Assembly (NCBI GenBank): GCA_964490175.1
Contig: CAZBAI010000006.1
Location: 17,207-81,206 of the forward strand
Length of the DNA stretch: 64,000 nt
Direction: 5' to 3'
Source of the DNA: RGIG3077 sp964490175
Lineage (GTDB): Bacteria; Bacillota; Clostridia; Oscillospirales; Ruminococcaceae
Shown here in pieces: positions 16,868 through 25,794 of this stretch (its first letter is position 1; each line of letters opens with the position of its first letter). The position numbers and the translations under genes were made by a program. Under the pieces are notes generated by a model. That model was not told the DNA's origin. It searched no databases and saw only the letters and a list, made by a program, of their open reading frames with translations.

Positions 16868-18169
16868 ATGTTTTTATACGACTTCTATGGTGTAAATGAT
16901 CAAGGCAATCTTACAATTAGCGGTGCGGATACCGCAATGCTTGCGAAAAAATATTCAACACCGCTTTATGTAATGAGCGAGTCTGTTATCAGGCAAAATA
17001 TAAAAAGCTATAAGAATGCAATTGACAGCTTTTATAATTCAAACGGACTTGTTTGTTACGCAAGTAAGGCGTTTTCCTGCAAGGAAATTTACCGAATCTG
17101 CAAAGATGAGGGGATAGGTATCGACGTTGTTTCCGGCGGCGAGCTTTATACGGCGCTTTCGGTTGATTTTGACGCATCTAAGATTTGCTTTCACGGCAAC
17201 AGCAAATCAATTGAAGAAATTACTCTTGCGATTGACAATGGCGTCGGAAGAATCGTTGCGGATAACTTCACCGAGCTTGAAAATATCGACAGAATCGCCG
17301 AAGAAAAAGGAGTTGTTGCCAATGTTATGCTCCGCATAAAGCCCGGCATTGACGCTCACACTCACGAGTTTATCAGAACGGGTAAAATCGACAGTAAATT
17401 CGGCTTTGCGCTCCCCACGGGCGAAGCGCTTGAGGCTGTAAAGTTTTGCATTTTACGCAAGAATATAAAACTTGTCGGTGTGCATTGCCACATAGGTTCG
17501 CAGATTTTCGATTCAAACCCATTTCAGCTTGCGGCAAAAGTTATGGTCGAATTTATAAAAAAAGTTTCGGATGAATTGTCATATGATATAAACGAACTGA
17601 ATTTAGGCGGCGGCTTCGGGATAAAATATACGCAAAAAGATGACCCGAAGCCCTATGCCGAATATATGGAATCCGTATCAAGGGCTTTGATTGCCGAGTG
17701 CGAACGACTTTGCATCAAAACTCCGTATATTATAGTCGAGCCGGGCAGGTCGATTGTCGGCGCTTCCGGTATTACGCTGTATACGGTAAGCAATATCAAA
17801 ACTATACCGAACATATGCAATTATGTTCTTATTGACGGCGGAATGTGCGACAACCCGAGATATGCGCTTTATCAGTCCGAATATGAAGCCTGCGTTGCCA
17901 ATAAGGCGGCGCTTGAAAAGACGGAAAGAGTTACAATCGGCGGAAAATGCTGTGAAGGCGGCGATAGAATCGGCGAAAATATGCCGCTGCAAAAGTGCGA
18001 AAGCGGCGATATTGTCGCTGTGTTTTCCACGGGCGCATATAACTATTCAATGTCATCAAATTATAACCGTAATCCACGCCCTGCTGTTGTTATGGTTTCA
18101 CCGGATGGGACTGACCGCGTCATTGTTCGCCGTGAAACATATGAAGATATGATAAGGAGCGATATCTAA
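16868..18169 (+). CDS. lysA: Diaminopimelate decarboxylase
   Basis: A 433-residue PLP enzyme making L-lysine from meso-diaminopimelate. The PLP Lys lies in VCYASKAFSC (about residue 62). HGNSKS, the glycine-rich GGGFGIKY, EPGRSIVG and the active-site Cys loop GGKCCEGGDRI follow in the expected order, closing with AGAY-like TGAYNYSMSSNYN. ATG 16868 is chosen for the upstream GAAAGGA; the frame is open from 16772 but that would overlap ysxC. The stop overlaps the cysK start by one base, linking lysine and cysteine synthesis in one transcript. Confidence 0.95.
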   Translation: MFLYDFYGVNDQGNLTISGADTAMLAKKYSTPLYVMSESVIRQNIKSYKNAIDSFYNSNGLVCYASKAFSCKEIYRICKDEGIGIDVVSGGELYTALSVDFDASKICFHGNSKSIEEITLAIDNGVGRIVADNFTELENIDRIAEEKGVVANVMLRIKPGIDAHTHEFIRTGKIDSKFGFALPTGEALEAVKFCILRKNIKLVGVHCHIGSQIFDSNPFQLAAKVMVEFIKKVSDELSYDINELNLGGGFGIKYTQKDDPKPYAEYMESVSRALIAECERLCIKTPYIIVEPGRSIVGASGITLYTVSNIKTIPNICNYVLIDGGMCDNPRYALYQSEYEACVANKAALEKTERVTIGGKCCEGGDRIGENMPLQKCESGDIVAVFSTGAYNYSMSSNYNRNPRPAVVMVSPDGTDRVIVRRETYEDMIRSDI

Positions 18170-19101
18170 TGAGAGTTTGTAAAGATATTACCGAAGCCGT
18201 TGGAAATACCCCTTTGGTTTCACTTGAGAGATTTGCAAAGCATTATAGAATCGATACTAAAATATTGGGCAAAGTCGAGTATCTTAATCCTGCCGGAAGC
18301 ATTAAGGACAGAGCTGCGCATTATATGATTCTTGAAGCCGAAAAAGCAGGTTTTCTTAATAAAAACAGCGTTATTATCGAACCGACGAGCGGAAATACGG
18401 GTATTGCCATTGCGGCGATTGCAAGTGTAAAGGGGTATCGCTGTGTGCTGACAATGCCCGAAAGCATGAGTGTTGAGCGCAGAAAACTGCTTGCCGCATA
18501 TGGCGCCGAAATTGTGCTGACAGACGCTTCAAAGGGTATGGCAGGCGCTATTGAAAAAGCAAATGAACTTAAAGAAGCATATGACAACGGCATCATTCTC
18601 GGACAGTTTGAGAATGTGGCTAATGTGCATGCGCATTTTTTCACAACCGGGCCTGAAATATATGAAGATACCGAAGGCGAAGTTGATATTTTGGTCTGCG
18701 GAATCGGCACGGGCGGCACAATCAGCGGTGCAGGCTCATACCTTAAAAGAGCTAAGCGCTCTGTTAAGGTTATCGGTGTTGAACCGCTCGGTTCGCCTTT
18801 TTTGACTACCGGAAAAAGCGGTGCGCATAAGATTCAGGGAATAGGTGCCGGTTTTATGCCCGATATTCTCGATACGGACATTATCGACGAGATTATCACG
18901 GTTTCCGACAATGACGCTTACAGCGCTTCAAGATATATTGCGAAGACCGAGGGGCTTCTTGTGGGAATTTCATCGGGTGCCGCTTTGCGTGCCGCTTTGC
19001 AAGTTGCCGGCCGTGGCGAAAACGCTTGCAAAACAATTGTCGTTATTTTGCCTGATTCCGGCGACAGATACCTTTCAACCGATTTGTTCGGCAATATTTA
19101 A
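18169..19101 (+). CDS. cysK: Cysteine synthase (O-acetylserine sulfhydrylase)
   Basis: A 310-residue PLP enzyme forming L-cysteine from O-acetylserine and sulfide. Key residues: PLP Lys in AGSIKDRAA (about residue 45), the substrate loop TSGNTG, the phosphate-binding GTGGTISG and the C-terminal PDSGDRYLST. Length and start fit CysK rather than cystathionine beta-synthase. AGGAG precedes ATG; translational coupling with lysA is likely (TAATG). A terminator follows directly. Confidence 0.95.
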   Translation: MRVCKDITEAVGNTPLVSLERFAKHYRIDTKILGKVEYLNPAGSIKDRAAHYMILEAEKAGFLNKNSVIIEPTSGNTGIAIAAIASVKGYRCVLTMPESMSVERRKLLAAYGAEIVLTDASKGMAGAIEKANELKEAYDNGIILGQFENVANVHAHFFTTGPEIYEDTEGEVDILVCGIGTGGTISGAGSYLKRAKRSVKVIGVEPLGSPFLTTGKSGAHKIQGIGAGFMPDILDTDIIDEIITVSDNDAYSASRYIAKTEGLLVGISSGAALRAALQVAGRGENACKTIVVILPDSGDRYLSTDLFGNI

Positions 19102-19105
19102 AAAT

Positions 19106-19152
19106 AATCCCGATTTTCTTTGACTTCGGTAAAAGATTATCGGGATTTTTTA
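19106..19152 (+). terminator. Terminator after lysA-cysK
   Basis: AATCCCGAT (19106-19114) pairs with ATCGGGATT (19139-19147), followed by T residues. The loop is long (24 nt). Confidence 0.8.
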
Positions 19153-19176
19153 TTGCATTAAATTTATCAAAAATAC

Positions 19177-19205
19177 TTGCATTTTCGTGAACGGAATGCT
19201 ATAAT
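19177..19205 (+). promoter_or_regulatory. Promoter for the yicC-to-spoVM operon
   Basis: TTGCAT, 17-bp spacer, TATAAT at 19200-19205. It is the only clear promoter before the 13-kb gene run that ends at the terminator near 32400. Confidence 0.8.
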
Positions 19206-19290
19206 ATAATTTAATGTATAATGTCGGATAGTATGTGCTTTTTTATGAACATTATGCTTTAAATTATATTTGATTAAGGACAATAAAAAT

Positions 19291-20169
19291 ATGCTCAAAA
19301 GTATGACCGGATACGGCAGAGCGCAGGAAATCATTGACGGACGTGATATTCTTGTGGAAATTCGTGCCGTAAATCACCGCTATTATGAATTTTCCGCTCG
19401 CATTCCCAGAGCGTACGGATATCTTGAAGAAAAGCTGAAATCTTTTTTGCAGGGCAAAGTTGCAAGAGGTAAAGTCGAGGTTAGCGTTACGATTTTTAAC
19501 ACCGATGGCAAGGATGCGCTTGTTGAGGTCAATAAATCAATTGCAAAGGGATATATCGATGCGCTTTGCAATGTCAATGAGGAGCTTGATTTAAGAAATG
19601 ACCTTGCACTCTCTCACATTATGCGGCTTCCCGATGTGTTCACCGTTCAAAAAACGCTTGACGATGAGGAAGTGATTTGGGATTGCGTTTCAAAAGTTGC
19701 CGATATGGCGCTTGATAAATTCATAAATATGCGCATTAACGAAGGTGAGCGCCTTAAAAACGATATTTCCGATAAGCTTTGCTGCCTTGAGAATATGGTT
19801 TCGTTTGTTGAGGAGCAATCGCCGAAACTAACCGAAAATTATTACGCAAGGCTGTATAACAAACTTAAAGAGTTGCTTTGCGATACTAATATTGACGAAC
19901 AGCGAATTCTTACCGAAGCCGCAATTTTTTCGGAAAAAGTTGCCGTCGATGAAGAAACCGTCAGACTGCGTAGCCACATTTCGCAGTTTAGAGAGATGCT
20001 TTGCGAGGACATACCCGTGGGAAGAAAGCTCGATTTTCTCGTTCAGGAAATGAACCGTGAAACCAATACAATCGGCTCAAAGGCGCAGGATTTGTCAATT
20101 ACACGCAAGGTTGTGGATATGAAATCGGAGATTGAAAAAATCAGAGAGCAGATTCAAAATATTGAATAA
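19291..20169 (+). CDS. yicC: YicC family endoribonuclease
   Basis: A 292-residue protein of the YicC/YloC family, described as an endoribonuclease involved in RNA turnover. It opens MLKSMTGYGRAQ, the diagnostic SMTGYGR motif, and ends with the DUF1732 region containing FLVQEMNRETNTIGSKAQD. ATG 19291 is chosen by AAGGA ten bases upstream; the frame is open slightly further. It is first in a long operon and directly precedes remA and gmk as in B. subtilis (yloC). Confidence 0.93.
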   Translation: MLKSMTGYGRAQEIIDGRDILVEIRAVNHRYYEFSARIPRAYGYLEEKLKSFLQGKVARGKVEVSVTIFNTDGKDALVEVNKSIAKGYIDALCNVNEELDLRNDLALSHIMRLPDVFTVQKTLDDEEVIWDCVSKVADMALDKFINMRINEGERLKNDISDKLCCLENMVSFVEEQSPKLTENYYARLYNKLKELLCDTNIDEQRILTEAAIFSEKVAVDEETVRLRSHISQFREMLCEDIPVGRKLDFLVQEMNRETNTIGSKAQDLSITRKVVDMKSEIEKIREQIQNIE

Positions 20170-20190
20170 TTTGTTTGAAAGGCAGAATTT

Positions 20191-20439
20191 ATGCAGCTTA
20201 TAAATATAGGGTTCGGCAATATGGTGGCGTCATCACGCATTGTCGCAATTGTCAGTCCGGATTCGGCTCCGGTCAAGCGCATTATTTCAGACGCTAAAGA
20301 GCAGGGCAGGGTTATTGACGCAACTTACGGCAGAAAAACCCGTGCCGTTATAATCACCGACAGCGATCATATTATTCTTTCGCCGGTTCAGCCCGATACT
20401 ATCGGCGCAAGATATAAGGAGGACGAAAATGATGAATAA
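20191..20439 (+). CDS. remA: Extracellular matrix regulator RemA family
   Basis: An 82-residue DNA-binding protein. MQLINIGFGNMVASSRIVAI and the DATYGRKTRAVIITDS segment identify the RemA (DUF370) family; in B. subtilis RemA activates biofilm matrix and osmoprotection genes. AAAGGCAG precedes the ATG. The gene overlaps gmk by 11 bp. Confidence 0.95.
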   Translation: MQLINIGFGNMVASSRIVAIVSPDSAPVKRIISDAKEQGRVIDATYGRKTRAVIITDSDHIILSPVQPDTIGARYKEDENDE

Positions 20440-20998
20440 ACCCTTGCTTATTATTTTGTCCGGACCGTCAGGCTCGGGAAAGGGCAGCATTCTTTCAAAG
20501 GCGAGTGAAAAAATCGACTTTGTCTGTTCTGTTTCCGCTACTACGAGAGCGCCGAGAGAGGGCGATGTTGACGGTGTAAACTATTACTTTTTGTCAAAAA
20601 CCGAGTTTGAAAACCGTATTGAAAACGGCGATTTTCTTGAGTATACAACCTATTGCGATAATTATTACGGCACTCTTAAAAGTGAAGTCGAGAATAAGCT
20701 TGCACATGGCAACGATACGGTGCTTGAAATCGAAGTTGTCGGTGCTATGAATGCTAAAAAGCTTTTTCCCAATGCTTTGACTGTGTTTGTTTTGCCGCCC
20801 TCCGAAGAAGTTTTGGAAAAACGTTTGCGTGGCAGAAATACAGAAGATGAAGAAACTCTTTCAAGGCGCATTTTTGAAGCAAAGCGTGAGATTGAATCTT
20901 CAAGCCTTTATGATTACACCATCATCAATGATGACCTTGATGTTGCCGCTGATGAATTTATAAATATAATAAATAAAGAAAAATCACAAAACATATAA
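20429..20998 (+). CDS. gmk: Guanylate kinase
   Basis: A 189-residue enzyme phosphorylating GMP to GDP with ATP. P-loop GPSGSGKGS, then TTRAPREGDVDGVNYYF, the GMP-binding FLEYTTYCDNYYGT and the lid RLRGR. Two adjacent ATG codons (20429, 20432) follow AAGGAGGAC; either could be used. A nearly universal neighbour of remA and rpoZ in Firmicutes. Confidence 0.96.
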   Translation: MMNKPLLIILSGPSGSGKGSILSKASEKIDFVCSVSATTRAPREGDVDGVNYYFLSKTEFENRIENGDFLEYTTYCDNYYGTLKSEVENKLAHGNDTVLEIEVVGAMNAKKLFPNALTVFVLPPSEEVLEKRLRGRNTEDEETLSRRIFEAKREIESSSLYDYTIINDDLDVAADEFINIINKEKSQNI

Positions 20999-21015
20999 GA
21001 GAAAGGAAATTTATT

Positions 21016-21222
21016 ATGCTCAGACCTTCAGTATCACAGATAATCACCAAAAACGAAAGCTACTATTCGCTTGTCATTGCAGTGGCAAAGCGTGCACGAC
21101 TTATTACAGATGAGCTGTATGAAAATAATATGATTCTTGAACAAAAGCCGGTAAAGACCGCCGTTGAAGAATTTGCAAGCGGTAAATATAAGCTTGTCGA
21201 ACCTTCAAAAGAAGAAATCTGA
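21016..21222 (+). CDS. rpoZ: RNA polymerase omega subunit
   Basis: A 68-residue subunit that helps fold and assemble the beta-prime subunit. The family core is recognisable in YYSLVIAVAKRARLI (usual form RYxLVxxxAKRAR) and in KPVKTAVEEFASGK. GAGAAAGGAAA precedes ATG. Position after gmk confirms the call. Confidence 0.95.
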   Translation: MLRPSVSQIITKNESYYSLVIAVAKRARLITDELYENNMILEQKPVKTAVEEFASGKYKLVEPSKEEI

Positions 21223-21231
21223 TTTTTGCAG

Positions 21232-23676
21232 ATGAACGATGTTCAGACAGCGCTTGTGGCTGTCAGCGGCACGGCTTATTCGTTTGATTCGCTTTTTTCA
21301 TATGTTGTTCCAAACCATCTTGAGGGTAAACTGAAAAAAGGAATGCGAGTTCTCGTACCTTTTTCAAGATCCGATGCGTTGCGTGAGGGTATGGTTTTTC
21401 AGCTTGATTATCTTCCGTCGGAAGAATGCGCCAATCTTAAATTTATTAACGATTTGCTTGACGATAAACCTGTGCTTGGCGATGAAATGCTTGATATGGC
21501 GCTGTATCTCAGTGAAACTACTTTTTGCACCATATACGAAGCAACAAAGGCTGTTCTTCCTCCGGCAATGAGATATAAAAAACGAAATGAATATTTTGTT
21601 GTACCGTTTTCGGATAATGCCGATTTAACCTTGTCGGAGCTTGGGTATATCGAATCGCTTAAAGCTTTAAAAAAACCTTCTGCACAGATTGAAATTGATT
21701 TGAAGCGCCAAAATCTTGACGCTCAATCGCTTTTAAATAAGGGTATCATCAAATCCGTCGGTAATTATTCTCAAAACTGCTTGCAAAAGTATGTGAAAGT
21801 TGCAAATTTAACCGATTTATACAAATCGGGACAGTTGCAGGTCAAACTGACGCAAAAACAGCAATCTGCAGTTGATTATATCCGAAAAAAATCGCAAGCT
21901 ACGATTAAAGAAATTTGCCTTGAATGCGGCGTGACGTCTGCCGTTATATTAAATCTTGAAAAATACGGCGTTATCGACATATCATATGTCGGCGAAGAAA
22001 TCGGTAGCTCTGCTGATACTTTCGGGTCGATTGAAAGCTTGCGGCTTTCTTCGTATCAAGATGAGGTTTTTAAAAAAGTTGCCGCTCATATCGAGGATTC
22101 AAAGCCGAAAGCGTTTCTTCTGCACGGAATTACCGGAAGCGGAAAAACCGCCGTTTTTGCAAAGCTGATTGAAAATACCGTGAAATGCGGCAAAAGCGTA
22201 ATTTACCTTGTTCCCGAAATTTCGCTTACACCGCAGATGGCACAGTATTTCATCTCGCTTTTCGGACAAAGGGTTGCCCTTATACACAGCGGTCTTTCTC
22301 AGCGAAAGCGGCTTGATGAATATAATCGCATTATCAATAAAAATGCCGATATTGTTATCGGCACTCGCAGTGCCGTATTTGCCCCGCTTGATAACATCGG
22401 ACTTATCATTATAGATGAAGAGGGCGAGAGAACTTACAAATCCGAAAGCGCACCGAGGTTTTCAACCGTCAATGTTGCCAAAAAGCGTTGCCGCACGCAT
22501 AACAGCGTATTGTTGTTGGCTTCTGCCACCCCGACGATCGAAAGCTATTATCTTGCGCAAAAGGGTGTTTATGAACTTTTGACGTTAAATAGGCGTTATC
22601 ATAACAATCCGCTGCCGCATACGGAAATTGTCGATATGTCAACCGAGGAGCTTTGCGGCAAGTATTTAAGCTTTTCGCAAACGCTTAAATCGGCAGTTGA
22701 TGAAAAACTTGCCTGCGGTGAGCAAATTATTCTGCTTTTGAACCGCAGAGGATACCACACAATAATTACCTGCCGTGATTGTCATAAAGCGATTTTTTGC
22801 CCGAATTGCAGTATTCCGATGACATATCACAAATCGGGCAACAAGCTTGTTTGCCATTATTGCGGTCATAGCGAAGCATATGTGAACGAATGCCCCGAAT
22901 GCCACGGCACACATTTAAAACCGGGCGGTTTCGGCACTCAAAAGCTTGAAGAAGAGGTCGGCGAGCTTTTTCCGAATGCTAAGGTTCTGCGAATGGATGC
23001 GGATACCTCGACGAATATGCAGTCATACGAAAAGGCTTTTTCCGACTTTGCAAAGGGTGAGTATGACATACTTCTCGGCACACAAATGATAGGAAAAGGA
23101 CTTGATTTTCCGAATGTTACGCTTGTCGGCGTACTTTCTGTGGATAAATCGCTGTTTGCCGGCGATTTTAAAAGCTATGAGCACACTTTTTCGCTTATTA
23201 CTCAAGTTATCGGCAGAAGCGGACGTGGTCAAAAAGCAGGCAAAGCCGTTTTGCAAACCTACATTCCCGAGCATTATGTACTTACTCTTGCCGCACAACA
23301 AGATTACAGAGAATTTTATGCGCAGGAAATTGCCGCACGTAAGGTTTTTTTGTATCCGCCGATTTGTGATTTGTGCGTTATCGGCTTTTCGGGAAAGCAG
23401 GATTCTGTCGTTGAAAAAGCATCAAGCTGTTTTGTGGACATTATGCGTGAATATATTGAAAAGGAAAAGCCGAACATTGCCTTGCGTGTGCTCGGACCAT
23501 CACGCTGCGGATTGGAAAAAATCGATGAGCAATACAGATACAGGCTTATTTTAAAATGTAAAAATACTTATGATTTCAGACGTTTTATCGCCGCTGTAAT
23601 CAAGAAAGCGGGCACATCAAAATATTTTCGCAATGTTTCAATGTATTGTGATATGAACGGCGAAGTCGGTTATTGA
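21232..23676 (+). CDS. priA: Primosomal replication restart helicase PriA
   Basis: A helicase of 814 residues that reloads the replisome at stalled forks. The N-terminal DNA-binding domain is followed by Walker A GITGSGKTAVF, a Walker B-like DEEGERTYKSE, LLASATPTIES and helicase motifs V-VI (GTQMIGKGLDFPNV, QVIGRSGRG). Four CxxC zinc pairs lie between (CRDC, CPNC, CHYC, CPEC), as in all PriA. Motif II is DEEG instead of the usual DEEH. The start could be ATG 21232 or TTG 21226; no strong ribosome-binding site separates them. In B. subtilis coaBC lies between rpoZ and priA; it is absent here. Confidence 0.95.
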   Translation: MNDVQTALVAVSGTAYSFDSLFSYVVPNHLEGKLKKGMRVLVPFSRSDALREGMVFQLDYLPSEECANLKFINDLLDDKPVLGDEMLDMALYLSETTFCTIYEATKAVLPPAMRYKKRNEYFVVPFSDNADLTLSELGYIESLKALKKPSAQIEIDLKRQNLDAQSLLNKGIIKSVGNYSQNCLQKYVKVANLTDLYKSGQLQVKLTQKQQSAVDYIRKKSQATIKEICLECGVTSAVILNLEKYGVIDISYVGEEIGSSADTFGSIESLRLSSYQDEVFKKVAAHIEDSKPKAFLLHGITGSGKTAVFAKLIENTVKCGKSVIYLVPEISLTPQMAQYFISLFGQRVALIHSGLSQRKRLDEYNRIINKNADIVIGTRSAVFAPLDNIGLIIIDEEGERTYKSESAPRFSTVNVAKKRCRTHNSVLLLASATPTIESYYLAQKGVYELLTLNRRYHNNPLPHTEIVDMSTEELCGKYLSFSQTLKSAVDEKLACGEQIILLLNRRGYHTIITCRDCHKAIFCPNCSIPMTYHKSGNKLVCHYCGHSEAYVNECPECHGTHLKPGGFGTQKLEEEVGELFPNAKVLRMDADTSTNMQSYEKAFSDFAKGEYDILLGTQMIGKGLDFPNVTLVGVLSVDKSLFAGDFKSYEHTFSLITQVIGRSGRGQKAGKAVLQTYIPEHYVLTLAAQQDYREFYAQEIAARKVFLYPPICDLCVIGFSGKQDSVVEKASSCFVDIMREYIEKEKPNIALRVLGPSRCGLEKIDEQYRYRLILKCKNTYDFRRFIAAVIKKAGTSKYFRNVSMYCDMNGEVGY

Positions 23677-23701
23677 TTGATAAAAGAAAGGACAATAAAT
23701 A

Positions 23702-24169
23702 ATGGCACTCAGAACTATTTTGACAAAAGATGACGAGGCTTTGCGAAGAATATGCAAACCTGTTGAAAAATTTGACGAAAAGCTGTGGAGCTTGCTTGAC
23801 GACATGGCTGAAACGCTTTACAAAGCCAAGGGACTCGGGCTTGCCGCACCGCAAATCGGCATTACAAAGCGCATTTGCGTAATAGATGTCGGCGAGGGAC
23901 TTATCGAATGCGTAAACCCCGAAATCATTAAAAAAAGCGGAAAGCAGCGTGATGTTGAGGGCTGCCTTTCCTGCCCGAAGCAATGGGGATATGTTGTAAG
24001 ACCCAATAAATGCACACTTAGGGCGCAAAATCGCTATGGTGAATATTACGAAATGAACCTTAAAGAACTTTTTTGCCGCTGTGCCTGCCATGAGGTTGAT
24101 CACCTTGACGGTAAGCTTTTTACCGATATTGTTGATGAATTTGTCGAAATCAAAGAGGATGGGGAGTAA
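23702..24169 (+). CDS. def: Peptide deformylase
   Basis: A 155-residue metalloenzyme removing the N-formyl group from new proteins. All three motifs are present: GLGLAAPQIG, EGCLSC (metal-ligand Cys) and HEVDHLDG (HExxH). AAAGGACAATAA precedes ATG 23702. It is followed at once by fmt, the enzyme adding the same formyl group. Confidence 0.96.
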   Translation: MALRTILTKDDEALRRICKPVEKFDEKLWSLLDDMAETLYKAKGLGLAAPQIGITKRICVIDVGEGLIECVNPEIIKKSGKQRDVEGCLSCPKQWGYVVRPNKCTLRAQNRYGEYYEMNLKELFCRCACHEVDHLDGKLFTDIVDEFVEIKEDGE

Positions 24170-24171
24170 AA

Positions 24172-25104
24172 TTGCTTAAAATTGTTTTTATGGGAACGCC
24201 CGAATTTGCCGTTCCCTGTTTGGAAGCGTTGTGCTCGTCAGAACATGAGGTTGCCGCTGTTTTCACTCAGCCGGATAAGCCGAAAAATCGAGGTCATAAG
24301 TTGCTTCCTACACCTGTAAAGGTAACAGCCTTGTCACATGATATCCCTGTATTTCAGCCGCTTTCGCTGCGCCATGGTGATGACGCCGAAGCTTCGCTTG
24401 ATGTGCTGAATAAGCTGAATCCCGATGTTATCATCGTTGTTGCATACGGGCAGATTTTGCCCGAGAATATTTTGAAACTTCCGAAATACGGCTGTATCAA
24501 TATACACGCTTCACTTCTTCCGAAATATCGTGGGGCGGCTCCTATACAATACGCACTGCTTTGCGGTGAAAACGAAACCGGCGTAACATCAATGCAGATG
24601 GAAAAAGGTCTTGATACAGGCGATATGCTTATATCAAAAAGTATTTCAATCGGTATTAACGAAGGGTATGCTCAATTATCAAACAGACTTTCGCTTCTCG
24701 GCGCCGAAGTTTTGCTTGACACTCTTAAAACGCTTGAGAATTCCGAATTAAAGCCCATTAAACAGTGTGATGAAAAATCCTCATACGCTTCAATGATTAC
24801 AAAAGATATGAGCAGGCTTGATTTTTCCGAAAGCGCTCAAGTATTGCACAATATTATCCGAGCGTTGAGCGGTTTTGCATATCTTGACGGCAAACGCATA
24901 AAAATATATCAGTCGCAGGTTGTTGATTATGACGGTGAAAGCGGCGTCTGCGGACAAATTGTCGATGCAAAACATCTGATTGTCGCTTGCGGCGATAATA
25001 CTTTTTTACAAATTATGCAGCTCCAGTCAGAGGGCGGAAAAAGGCTTGACGCCGAAGTTTTTCTGCGAGGCTGTAAGATAAATACAGATACAAAATTCAA
25101 TTGA
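24172..25104 (+). CDS. fmt: Methionyl-tRNA formyltransferase
   Basis: A 310-residue enzyme formylating initiator Met-tRNA using 10-formyl-THF. Motifs: FMGTPEFAVP near the start, the catalytic region INIHASLLPKYRGAAPIQ and the C-terminal OB-like domain. The start is TTG 24172, two bases after the def stop, preceded by GGGGAGT; the next ATG would cut the first strand. Terminates before the zinc protease gene. Confidence 0.96.
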   Translation: MLKIVFMGTPEFAVPCLEALCSSEHEVAAVFTQPDKPKNRGHKLLPTPVKVTALSHDIPVFQPLSLRHGDDAEASLDVLNKLNPDVIIVVAYGQILPENILKLPKYGCINIHASLLPKYRGAAPIQYALLCGENETGVTSMQMEKGLDTGDMLISKSISIGINEGYAQLSNRLSLLGAEVLLDTLKTLENSELKPIKQCDEKSSYASMITKDMSRLDFSESAQVLHNIIRALSGFAYLDGKRIKIYQSQVVDYDGESGVCGQIVDAKHLIVACGDNTFLQIMQLQSEGGKRLDAEVFLRGCKINTDTKFN

Positions 25105-25119
25105 AAAAGGAGATAAATT

Positions 25120-25794
25120 ATGGAGAGTACCGCTGTTTTGCTGCTTTTTGCGGCAGTTATCATTTCACTTTTCGCTTCACTCAACGTTAATGCAACGTTT
25201 AAGAAGTACTCATCGGTCATGTCACGCAGAGGATATCGGGGTGCGGATCTTGCAAGATATATTCTTGATGCGAATGGGTTGCAGCATGTACGTGTTGAAT
25301 CTGTTGCGGGCAACCTCACTGACCATTACGATCCGACAGCCGAGTGTGTCCGTTTATCAAATTCAACATACAACAGCACTTCAATTGCCGCTCTCGGCGT
25401 TGTCGCTCACGAATGCGGACACGCAGTTCAGCACGCCGAAAATTATGCGCCTATACAGGTGCGCAACGCTATTCTTCCCGTTGCGAACATCGGTTCAAAT
25501 GTTTCGTGGGTTTTGCTTATTTTAGGTATTGCGCTTTCTTTCGGTGAGCTTTGCATGATTGGCGTGCTTTTGTTTACCGCAGTTGTGGCGTTTCAGCTTA
25601 TTACGTTGCCGGTTGAATTTAATGCAAGCGCAAGAGCAATGAAAACTCTCGAAAACTATAACATTCTCGATGATGATGAGCTGAAAATTTCCGGCAAGGT
25701 GCTTACCGCTGCCGCAATGACCTATGTTGCCGCATTGCTTGTTTCTCTTGCCAATTTGTTTAGAATGATAGCAATGTCAAATCGCAGAAGATGA
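25120..25794 (+). CDS. Membrane zinc metallopeptidase, YugP family
   Basis: A 224-residue membrane protein of the Zn_peptidase_2 (YugP) family. An N-terminal TM helix, the zinc motif VVAHECGHAVQHAE (HExxH) near residue 95, two central helices (about 125-165) and a C-terminal helix are seen; EFNASARAM would supply the third ligand region. AAAAAGGAGA precedes ATG. Its insertion between fmt and rsmB, with a 4-bp overlap into rsmB, is common in clostridia but not in Bacillus. Substrate unknown. Confidence 0.92.
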   Translation: MESTAVLLLFAAVIISLFASLNVNATFKKYSSVMSRRGYRGADLARYILDANGLQHVRVESVAGNLTDHYDPTAECVRLSNSTYNSTSIAALGVVAHECGHAVQHAENYAPIQVRNAILPVANIGSNVSWVLLILGIALSFGELCMIGVLLFTAVVAFQLITLPVEFNASARAMKTLENYNILDDDELKISGKVLTAAAMTYVAALLVSLANLFRMIAMSNRRR

